This document shows positions 1-5,597 of a stretch of DNA of 15,040 bases, piece after piece. Source of the DNA: Lachnospiraceae bacterium UBA3814. GTDB taxonomy: Bacteria > Bacillota > Clostridia > Lachnospirales > Lachnospiraceae. The DNA is taken from positions 1 to 15,040 of the forward strand of contig DFEA01000028.1 of assembly GCA_002368575.1 (NCBI GenBank). The letters are read 5' to 3'. How positions within the stretch are numbered: the first letter of the stretch is position 1; each line of letters opens with the position of its first letter. The notes below the pieces were generated by a model. The model worked only from the letters and a program-made list of their open reading frames with translations. It searched no databases and was not told the DNA's origin. The translations under genes were made by a program, and so were the position numbers.

Positions 1-76
1 GACGGGGTGATCCGTGAATGGTAACTTCCGTTTGCGGTATCAAACACAGCCGGGAACCAGCCTGAAAGCACCGGAG

Positions 77-454
77 CTATTTTTTGGAGCTCATGAGCCG
101 TTCTATCAGCTTGTCGATCTCCTCCTGCGACAGTACCGTCTGATCGTAGGTGATCTCCTCGGAAAGATTGAACATTTCGCTGTATTCCTTGAAGGTCTGC
201 AGAGCTTTGACAAGGGAATCGATCTCCTCCTGCGACAGTACCGTTTTGACACCGGGCTCGGATACAGAGGCGATATTGACGCCCTTCTGGGCGGTGTTGA
301 GCGATTCGATCAGGGAATCTATCTCGGGCTGTGTTAAAACCACCTGGTTCTTAAGCAGATCCCCGGACATCTGATTGAGACTATCATAGTTCTTGACGGT
401 ATTTAAGGCTTCGATCAGTGCGTCGATCTCTTTTTGCGATAAAATATGATTCAT
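77..454 (-). CDS. Small protein of four tandem FliM N-terminal-like (CheY-binding) motifs
   Basis: A 125-residue soluble, acidic protein with no signal peptide or membrane segment. Four near-identical 15-residue units lie at residues 4-18 (ILSQKEIDALIEALN), 39-53 (VLTQPEIDSLIESLN), 72-86 (VLSQEEIDSLVKALQ) and 107-121 (VLSQEEIDKLIERLM), a period of 33-35 residues. Each matches the peptide at the N-terminus of the flagellar switch protein FliM (E. coli LSQAEIDALL), which binds phosphorylated CheY; B. subtilis FliY carries a similar peptide. No SpoA/FliN or CheC-like domain follows, so this is not FliM or FliY. I chose the ATG at 454 because AGGAG lies 6 nt upstream (461-465) and a promoter lies just beyond; an ATG at 565 in the same frame lies upstream of that promoter and has no comparable site. 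Inference: a multivalent ligand for CheY or a CheY-like receiver. The real partner is unknown, and no flagellar or chemotaxis gene is nearby. Confidence 0.78.
   Translation of the reverse strand: MNHILSQKEIDALIEALNTVKNYDSLNQMSGDLLKNQVVLTQPEIDSLIESLNTAQKGVNIASVSEPGVKTVLSQEEIDSLVKALQTFKEYSEMFNLSEEITYDQTVLSQEEIDKLIERLMSSKK
92..445 (-). repeat. Four in-frame FliM-N-like motif repeats
   Basis: The four motif copies occupy 401-445, 296-340, 197-241 and 92-136 (read on the minus strand). The invariant core is L-[ST]-Q-x-E-I-D-x-L-[IV]-x-x-L. Linkers of about 18-20 residues are not alike and are rich in polar residues and in helix-friendly Glu, Asn and Tyr. The pattern looks like short amphipathic recognition helices joined by flexible linkers. 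Confidence 0.88.
114..244. repeat. Perfect 26-nt direct repeat inside the FliM-N-like gene
   Basis: Positions 114-139 and 219-244 are identical over 26 nt, 105 nt (35 codons) apart and in the same reading frame. They encode the core of motif units 4 and 3. The flanking bases differ at once on both sides (g113 versus a218; c140 versus t245). Units 1 and 2 have diverged at synonymous sites. Confidence 0.9.
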
Positions 455-494
455 TGTAATCTCCTGATTTTCATAAAATAAAACCTTCCCGACT

Positions 495-523
495 ATTATA
501 ACGCATAATTCGGAATTGTGCAA
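495..523 (-). promoter_or_regulatory. Sigma-A type promoter of the FliM-N-like gene
   Basis: Read on the minus strand: -35 TTGCAC (518-523), a 17-nt spacer, and a perfect -10 TATAAT (495-500). Transcription should start near 488, giving a leader of about 35 nt before the ATG at 454. It is not a sigma-28 (flagellar late-gene) promoter. Confidence 0.8.
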
Positions 524-609
524 AATAAACATGAACCGCTGAAAAACTGTTTTTGAATCCGGCAAAATGGTTACAGCATCGGTTCGTTTGTGCGAATGGA
601 AAAAGCTGT

Positions 610-637
610 TGAGTCATTGGAAGTATATGGTAGAATA
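610..637 (+). promoter_or_regulatory. Candidate promoter of the alaX-DUF2974 pair
   Basis: TTGAGT (610-615), a 16-nt spacer and TAGAAT (632-637) make a moderate sigma-A match. The start point would be near 644, leaving a leader of about 67 nt. The rest of the divergent gap between 455 and 710 holds only the opposing promoter and the small hairpin described separately. Confidence 0.5.
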
Positions 638-662
638 TTAACAGTTCGATCTTCACCCGGCA

Positions 663-682
663 AACGACAGGGGTTAGTCGTT
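663..682 (+). promoter_or_regulatory. Inverted repeat in the alaX leader
   Basis: AACGAC (663-668) and GTCGTT (677-682) form a perfect 6-bp stem around an 8-nt loop that contains AGGGG. It lies 28 nt before the alaX ATG, with no U-run after it, so it is not a terminator. It could be an operator or a small leader hairpin; chance is also possible. Confidence 0.3.
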
Positions 683-710
683 CACTATAGTATGGAAAGA
701 GAGCCGCAAA

Positions 711-1904
711 ATGAATACTGAAAAATTATACGACAGTCATCCCTATGATACTGATTTTTCCGCACAGGTGGTAAGCGCTCAGCAGACCGGAGATACCTTA
801 AGGCTAGAGCTTGACAGGACCCTTTTCTTCCCCGAGGAGGGAGGACAGTCCTCCGACACGGGCTTTATAGAGGGGCTTAAGGTTTTTCATGTGAGCATAG
901 AAGGCGGAAGGATAATCCATGAGGTGAAGGTGGAAGGGGACAGAGAGGATGAGTCAAAAAAAGCGCTGCCCGGGGTATCTGACAGGATAAACGGGAGGAT
1001 CGACTGGGAGCACAGGTTTTCCAATATGCAGAATCACACCGGCGAGCATATCCTTTCAGGCATCCTTCACAGGGATTATGCTTCGGAAAACACGGGCTTT
1101 CATCTGTCGGACAATATAGTGACCCTGGATACCTCGGAAAGGCTTGATGAGAAGCAGCTTAAGGAGCTTGAGCAAAAGGCCAATGAGGCGGTCTGCAGAA
1201 ACCTGCCCGTCACCTGCCGGTATTACGAAAAAAATGAGCTCTCAGGCATAAGCTACCGCAGCAAAAAGGAATTCGATGAAGCCGTAAGACTGGTCACCAT
1301 CGAGGGGATCGATGTATGTGCCTGCTGTGCGCCGCATGTGAGGAATACGGGTGAGATCGGAATAATAAAGATATTAGGCTCCATCAATTATAAGGGAGGG
1401 AGCAGGCTTACCATCCTGTCTGGAAGGAGAGCGCTTGAATATATCGAAGGGGAGCATGGGCTCGTGACTGCTCTTACCCGGAAGCTTTCAGCCGCCCCGG
1501 AAAAGCTCCCGGAGGCTGTGGACAGGCTCCTCAGGCAGGTGAGCGACCTTGAAGAGGAGCTTAATGAGAGCGCGAGGCAAAGGCTTTTTGAAAGGCTTAA
1601 GGGGCTCAGCGAGGGATCGGATAACGCTGTTATTTTTACGAATGATCAAAGGATCAGCAATATCACACAGAGAAATGCCGTCAACCTTCTTGCCGGGACT
1701 TACGAAGGGATCTGCGCGGTATTTGTGGGAGAGGAGAAGAGCTTCAGGTTTATCCTGTCTTATCCGTCGGGCAACGCGCTTACGGCTGCAAAGGCCCTGA
1801 GGGACGAGCTTGGCGCGGGCTGCGGAGGCTCGGACAAAATGATACAGGGAAGCGTGAACGCGGGGGAGAGCGAGATAAGGGAGGTCCTTGGGCGCCTGGG
1901 ATGA
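711..1904 (+). CDS. alaX: Alanyl-tRNA editing protein, AlaX type with DHHA1 domain
   Basis: Stand-alone editing hydrolase related to the editing half of alanyl-tRNA synthetase; the family deacylates Ser-tRNA(Ala) or Gly-tRNA(Ala) in the cytoplasm. The zinc-binding set is intact: HTGEH at residues 109-113 (H109, H113) and C205-x3-H209 within CACCAPH. The N-terminal beta-barrel carries the family signature FFPEEGGQSSDTG (39-51). A likely coiled coil (about 265-300) leads to a C-terminal DHHA1 domain with the glycine-rich GAGCGGSDKMIQGSV (368-382). At 397 residues it has the length of the long, DHHA1-containing AlaX form. The ATG at 711 is preceded by GAGAG about 7 nt upstream. The DUF2974 gene follows after 29 nt and is probably cotranscribed. 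Which mischarged amino acid it prefers cannot be read from the sequence. Confidence 0.93.
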   Translation: MNTEKLYDSHPYDTDFSAQVVSAQQTGDTLRLELDRTLFFPEEGGQSSDTGFIEGLKVFHVSIEGGRIIHEVKVEGDREDESKKALPGVSDRINGRIDWEHRFSNMQNHTGEHILSGILHRDYASENTGFHLSDNIVTLDTSERLDEKQLKELEQKANEAVCRNLPVTCRYYEKNELSGISYRSKKEFDEAVRLVTIEGIDVCACCAPHVRNTGEIGIIKILGSINYKGGSRLTILSGRRALEYIEGEHGLVTALTRKLSAAPEKLPEAVDRLLRQVSDLEEELNESARQRLFERLKGLSEGSDNAVIFTNDQRISNITQRNAVNLLAGTYEGICAVFVGEEKSFRFILSYPSGNALTAAKALRDELGAGCGGSDKMIQGSVNAGESEIREVLGRLG

Positions 1905-1933
1905 CCGGGCTTATGAGATAAAGGCGGACAGCT

Positions 1934-3082
1934 ATGGCGGATATATATGATTACCTTAAGTGGAGAGGGGATCTTTCCTTTGAGAATGCTCCCTTTAACA
2001 ATATAGACAATGCCATCCTTTCGGAAATGGTCTACGTGGGACTTGCGCAGCTTTCCGATAAAAAGGGAAGCGTGAAAAAGGAAATAAGGAAGGCGGCGCG
2101 GGAGTTCCTTAAGGAAAATCCCGTGACGGAGCCCGATACGATCCCGAAGATCGAAAGAGCCGCGGCGGAGCTTATGGAGACGGCCGCGCAGACCGAGCGC
2201 TTCGGACACCTTAAGCTTTCGGGCTATCGGAACATAGTAAGCACTCAGGCTGCGGAGCAGATGGCGGTGATCACCTACTGGCTGTCCGACGACACGGTTT
2301 ATGTGGCCTTTCGGGGGACCGACGACACTATAGCGGGCTGGAAGGAGGATTTTATGCTGAGCTGTATTCCCGAAACGGGAGGACAGCAGCATGCCGTGAA
2401 GTACATGAACGAATACTTCTCGGACACAAGGCTTAAGATAATGGTGGGAGGACACTCAAAGGGAGGAAACTTTGCGGTATATGCTTCGGCCTTTGCGGAC
2501 AGGCCGGTGCGGGATCAGATCGTCAGGGTGTTTTCGAACGACGGTCCAGGCTTTATGAGGAACATCACACAGCGTCCGGAATATTCGGAGGTCATTCCCA
2601 AGGTGGTAAGCATAATTCCGGAGGGGTCGGTCGTGGGAGCCATAATGGACAATAAGGTGAAGCCGATGGTCGTAAAAAGCTCCGCCGGCGGTCTCGCACA
2701 GCACCAGATCCTGAGCTGGGAGGTCATGGGAAATGATTTTATCCGGGCAAAACGCAGATCCTCAAGTCTTATCTTCCAGAAGGGGATGAAGGACTGGCTC
2801 TCGGAGCTTACCAAAAATGAGCTGGAGGTCTTTACGGAATGTCTTTTCGGGCTCGTTGAGGCTACCGGGGCCCGTACGCTTAATGAGATCTCGGCATCAA
2901 AGTGGAACGCCGTAAAGAACATAATATCAAATGCGGGAAGCATGGATAAGGAGAGGCAGAGGGATTTTTTCAGGGTGATAGGACAGTTCATAAAAAAGAA
3001 CGGCCTGGCGGCTAAGGAGGATTTGCTGCTCTTTAGCGCCGAGTCACGCGCAGGCCGCGGGACTACGGACCAAAATATCTGA
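1934..3082 (+). CDS. DUF2974 (Mbeg1-like) alpha/beta-hydrolase family protein
   Basis: A 382-residue cytoplasmic protein without a signal peptide. The N-terminus, DIYDYLKWRGDLSF, and the following FNNIDNAILSEMVYV are typical of the DUF2974/Mbeg1-like family. A lipase-like fold is shown by VYVAFRGTDDTIAGWKEDF (122-140) and the nucleophile elbow GGHSKGGN (172-179), with Ser175 as the predicted nucleophile. A helical C-terminal region of about 120 residues follows the hydrolase core. The family is widespread in Clostridia and is presumed to hydrolyse lipids or esters, but the substrate is unknown. The ribosome binding site before the ATG is weak (AAGG, about 9 nt away). The gene ends 37 nt before the polysaccharide operon promoter, and I see no clear terminator between them, so some read-through is possible. 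Confidence 0.87.
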   Translation: MADIYDYLKWRGDLSFENAPFNNIDNAILSEMVYVGLAQLSDKKGSVKKEIRKAAREFLKENPVTEPDTIPKIERAAAELMETAAQTERFGHLKLSGYRNIVSTQAAEQMAVITYWLSDDTVYVAFRGTDDTIAGWKEDFMLSCIPETGGQQHAVKYMNEYFSDTRLKIMVGGHSKGGNFAVYASAFADRPVRDQIVRVFSNDGPGFMRNITQRPEYSEVIPKVVSIIPEGSVVGAIMDNKVKPMVVKSSAGGLAQHQILSWEVMGNDFIRAKRRSSSLIFQKGMKDWLSELTKNELEVFTECLFGLVEATGARTLNEISASKWNAVKNIISNAGSMDKERQRDFFRVIGQFIKKNGLAAKEDLLLFSAESRAGRGTTDQNI

Positions 3083-3118
3083 CGGGGGACCTTAAAGCAT
3101 TTCATATCCTGCGCTGAT

Positions 3119-3147
3119 TTGCTAAACAGGTAAGTATCTGATATAAT
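3119..3147 (+). promoter_or_regulatory. Strong sigma-A promoter of the polysaccharide operon
   Basis: TTGCTA (3119-3124), a 17-nt spacer and a perfect TATAAT (3142-3147), plus the extended -10 dinucleotide TG at 3139-3140. Transcription should start near 3154. It is the only convincing promoter before the row of polysaccharide genes. Confidence 0.82.
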
Positions 3148-3294
3148 ACTTGGCGGTAAGCAGAGCACGATTTTTGTGCATATTCACCATGGCTCAGTTG
3201 CGGATCAAGGCTTGAAGAGCTGCCGCAGCACTATTGTGCCGTGTGACTTTTGCCCCCGACATCATCGAATTATCCGGAATGGTTTTATGAATTC
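3148..3294 (+). promoter_or_regulatory. Untranslated leader of the polysaccharide operon with stem-loop candidates
   Basis: About 140 nt separate the predicted start point from the first likely start codon. Possible folds are GCAC/GTGC at 3165-3168 and 3176-3179 around a GATTTTT loop, a 7-bp stem with one G-U pair joining 3197-3203 to 3223-3229, and GCAC-TATT-GTGC at about 3227-3238. No stem is followed by a U-run. Long leaders before Firmicute polysaccharide operons can host processive antitermination (for example LoaP, a NusG paralogue); that role here is only an inference. Confidence 0.4.
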
Positions 3295-3924
3295 ATGAAG
3301 CAGGCTGTGAAGACATCGATCTACAGAAAATATATCAAGCGTTTTTTGGATATCATACTGTCATTTACCGCGATCATCCTCCTTTCGCCGCTTCTCCTGG
3401 TGATCTCCATCCTTGTCAGGGTAAAGCTCGGAAGCCCGGTGCTCTTCCATCAGGACAGACCGGGGCTCAACGAAAGGATATTCCACCTGTACAAGTTCCG
3501 TTCGATGACGGATGAAAGGGATGAAAAGGGGGAGCTTTTAAGTGATGAAAAAAGGCTTACCTCCTTCGGGAAGAAGCTCCGCTCCACGAGCCTTGACGAG
3601 CTTCCGGAGCTTTTCTGTATCCTTAAGGGGGACATGTCGATAGTAGGCCCCAGACCGCTTCTGGTGCAGTATCTTCCGCTTTACAGCGAAAGGCAGAGAC
3701 ATCGCCATGACGTAAGGCCGGGACTTACAGGCTGGGCACAGGTAAACGGACGCAACACCCTTACCTGGCCCGAGAAATTTGAGTACGATGTGGAATATAC
3801 GGAGAATTATTCGTTCCTTATGGACCTTAGGATAGTGCTTATGACTGTTAACAGTGTGCTGAAAAGGGAGGGTGTCAGTCCTGAGAAAACAGCGACGATG
3901 GATTTCTTCAGGGGAGAGCAGTGA
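3295..3924 (+). CDS. PglC-like phosphoglycosyl transferase (initiating sugar transferase)
   Basis: Transfers a sugar 1-phosphate from a UDP-sugar to undecaprenyl phosphate, the first membrane step of repeat-unit assembly. At 209 residues it is the small monotopic form with no WcaJ-type N-terminal membrane domain. A basic start (YRKYIKRFLDI) leads to one re-entrant hydrophobic segment (about 19-42) with the Ser-Pro break at 31-32. Then come PVLFHQDRPGL (48-58), LYKFRSMTDERDEKGELLSDE (65-85), the catalytic Asp-Glu at 101-102 in SLDELPE, KGDMSIVGPRPLLV (111-124) and RPGLTGWAQVNGRN (141-154). These match Campylobacter PglC very closely, including DERDEKGELLSDE. Start choice is uncertain: an in-frame TTG at 3250 would add 15 residues but has no ribosome binding site, and the ATG at 3295 has only a weak distant GGAATGG. 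The stop overlaps the next ATG by one base. Confidence 0.94.
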   Translation: MKQAVKTSIYRKYIKRFLDIILSFTAIILLSPLLLVISILVRVKLGSPVLFHQDRPGLNERIFHLYKFRSMTDERDEKGELLSDEKRLTSFGKKLRSTSLDELPELFCILKGDMSIVGPRPLLVQYLPLYSERQRHRHDVRPGLTGWAQVNGRNTLTWPEKFEYDVEYTENYSFLMDLRIVLMTVNSVLKREGVSPEKTATMDFFRGEQ

Positions 3925-4922
3925 TGGGTGAGGTAAACGTTCTTATCCTCAGCGCAGGCAGAAGGGTAGAGCTTGTAAAGTGCTTCAGGAATGCCAGGGA
4001 GAGGCTTGGCATAAACGGAAGGATAGTAGCGGGGGATGCCAGCGATCTGGCGCCTGCTCTTTATTACGCGGACAGGCATGTTATCTTTCCCAGGATAGAT
4101 TCCGGCAGATATACGGAGGCGATCATAGATACCTGTCTGCAGTACAGGATAGATCTCATAGTACCGACTATTGATACGGAGCTCCTTCTGCTTTCCGAAA
4201 GGAAGGACAGCATAGAGGAGGAGACGGGAGCAAGGCTTCTGATCTCCGACGAGTCTGTCATAAGGATCTGCAGGGATAAGCGCAATACCCAGCGCTTCCT
4301 TGAAGAAAACGGGTTCCTGGTGCCTCATATGTACAGCGAGGAGGAGATCGCCGCCGGAAAAGAGAGATATCCTCTTTTCATCAAGCCCGTTGACGGAAGC
4401 TCGAGCATAGATACCTTCAGGGCGGACAACAGAAGGGAGCTGACAGCCGCCCTTGGCAGGGTAAAAACGCCCATTATCCAGGATTACATGGAGGGTGAGG
4501 AATACACCGTCGATGCGTTTCTGGACTTTGATTCGAGGCTCATCAGTATCGTTCCGAGGATAAGACTGGCCGTCAGAAGCGGAGAGATCGCAAAGGGCAG
4601 GATAGTAAGGGACAAAGAGATAGAAGAGGATATAAGACGTCTGACGGAGGCGCTTAAGCCTGTCGGACACATTACGATACAGCTTAGAAAAACAGAAAGA
4701 GGAATAGAATATATAGAGATCAATCCGCGTTTCGGAGGAGGAGCCCCGATGTCTATAATGGCGGGAGCGGATTCCTGCGAGTACCTCTACAGACTGATGA
4801 GAGGCGAAACGCCAGAATATAATTTAAGCTACAGGGACGGCGTTACCTTTCTGCGCTTTGATGCCTGTATGATGCTTGATGAAAACGGAGAGACTGTATA
4901 TGCGGAAAACTGTTCTGTTTGA
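3924..4922 (+). CDS. CarB-like ATP-grasp domain protein of the polysaccharide cluster
   Basis: ATP-grasp enzymes join a carboxylate to an amine or other nucleophile through an acyl-phosphate. The N-terminus, NVLILSAGRRVELVKCF, is the pre-ATP-grasp fold seen in carbamoyl-phosphate-synthase-like proteins. Other marks are VPTIDTEL (80-87), the ATP-binding lysine in LFIKPVDGSSS (151-161), YMEGEEYTVDAF (188-199) and the metal-binding EINPRFGGGAP (265-275). About 332 residues. I chose the ATG at 3924 because GGGGAG lies 7 nt upstream; a GTG at 3921 is the alternative. The gene overlaps the HAD gene by 23 nt, so the two are probably translationally coupled. Inference: addition of an amino acid or similar group to a sugar or precursor. 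The substrate cannot be told from the sequence, and a role in nucleotide or arginine synthesis is unlikely in this setting. Confidence 0.88.
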   Translation: MGEVNVLILSAGRRVELVKCFRNARERLGINGRIVAGDASDLAPALYYADRHVIFPRIDSGRYTEAIIDTCLQYRIDLIVPTIDTELLLLSERKDSIEEETGARLLISDESVIRICRDKRNTQRFLEENGFLVPHMYSEEEIAAGKERYPLFIKPVDGSSSIDTFRADNRRELTAALGRVKTPIIQDYMEGEEYTVDAFLDFDSRLISIVPRIRLAVRSGEIAKGRIVRDKEIEEDIRRLTEALKPVGHITIQLRKTERGIEYIEINPRFGGGAPMSIMAGADSCEYLYRLMRGETPEYNLSYRDGVTFLRFDACMMLDENGETVYAENCSV

Positions 4923-5595
4923 TCTTGACGATACGCTGTATCCGGAGCTTTCCTTTGTAAAAAGCGGATACAGGAGCGTTGCCGTCTTCCTGACTGAAAG
5001 GTATCAGCCAAAGCTTAAAGACGATAAGCGGATATATGAGGAGCTCATGGCGCTCTTTTACGAAAATCCCAAGAGGGTGTTCAACCGGTATCTCGAGGCC
5101 TGCAATATTCCCTTCGGAGACAGGGAGATAAGAGAGCTTGTAGATTGCTACAGAAAGCATGAGCCTGATATCGTTCTGTATCCTGATGCCCTTCAGACAC
5201 TTTTCAGGCTCAGGGACCTTGGATGCGATCTGGGGATAATCTCGGACGGATATCATGTAAGCCAGAGAAACAAGCTCAATGCTCTTTTTAACGGGAGGCT
5301 GAATCTTTTCGGAAGGATAATCCTGACGGATGAGCTTGGAAGGGGTTACTCAAAGCCGGATGAACGTTCCTTCCTTATGGTGAAGGAGTATTTTAAGACC
5401 GACTGGAGCGATATGGTATATGTCGGGGACAATCCGGCCAAGGATTTTTACATCGGAAACGAGCATCCGATCCTTACGATAAGGATAAAAAAACCGGGAA
5501 CGGTCTACGAAGGCACGGAGTATCTTGAGGGCGTAAGGGAAAAGCTTATGATCTCCGAGCTTTCCGAGCTTTACGGGATAATAAAAAGAAGCTGA
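4900..5595 (+). CDS. HAD-superfamily hydrolase (subfamily I) paired with the ATP-grasp gene
   Basis: Predicted phosphatase of 231 residues with all four HAD motifs: DLDDTLYP (8-15; nucleophile D8, acid D10), ISDG (114-117; S115), the motif III lysine in SKPDERSF (151-158; K152) and VYVGDNPAKDF (173-183; D177, D182). A helical cap lies between motifs I and II (about 20-95), as in subfamily I. I chose the ATG at 4900 because GGAG lies 9 nt upstream and it puts the first motif directly after MRKTVLF; an ATG at 4876 would add eight unlikely residues. The start lies inside the end of the ATP-grasp gene. The substrate is unknown. Inference: it dephosphorylates a sugar phosphate or the product of the ATP-grasp step. 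Confidence 0.86.
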   Translation: MRKTVLFDLDDTLYPELSFVKSGYRSVAVFLTERYQPKLKDDKRIYEELMALFYENPKRVFNRYLEACNIPFGDREIRELVDCYRKHEPDIVLYPDALQTLFRLRDLGCDLGIISDGYHVSQRNKLNALFNGRLNLFGRIILTDELGRGYSKPDERSFLMVKEYFKTDWSDMVYVGDNPAKDFYIGNEHPILTIRIKKPGTVYEGTEYLEGVREKLMISELSELYGIIKRS

Positions 5596-5597
5596 AA

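Noticed and set aside
30..45. GTTTG-CGGTAT-CAAAC hairpin after the minus-strand gene as a terminator
   Set aside because: The stem is only 5 bp and has no U-run on the minus strand.
114..244. Possible CRISPR-like direct repeats
   Set aside because: Only two exact copies, 105 nt apart and in coding frame; they are explained by the protein repeats.
14..337. Open frame on the plus strand encoding a repeated DLLLRQYR phrase
   Set aside because: It is the antisense image of the FliM-N-like repeats. The minus strand has the promoter, ribosome binding site and a recognisable motif; the plus frame has none.
1760..2455. Long open frame on the minus strand across the alaX/DUF2974 boundary
   Set aside because: It lies opposite two genes with clear family motifs and shows no motif or start signal of its own.
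3152..3160. GGCGGTAAG in the operon leader as an ops/RfaH element (GGCGGTAG)
   Set aside because: The match is inexact, it sits at the transcription start itself, and RfaH/ops control belongs to Proteobacteria.
3250..3294. N-terminal extension of the PglC-like protein from TTG 3250
   Set aside because: No ribosome binding site precedes it, and the extra 15 residues do not resemble the family; ATG 3295 puts the start close to the usual basic N-terminus. Not fully excluded.
3807..4670. 287-codon open frame on the minus strand
   Set aside because: Antisense to the ATP-grasp gene; the product resembles no protein family and is rich in residues that arise from the complementary codons.
4876..4899. 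Earlier ATG for the HAD gene
   Set aside because: It would add eight residues before the family's usual start and lacks the GGAG spacing found for ATG 4900.
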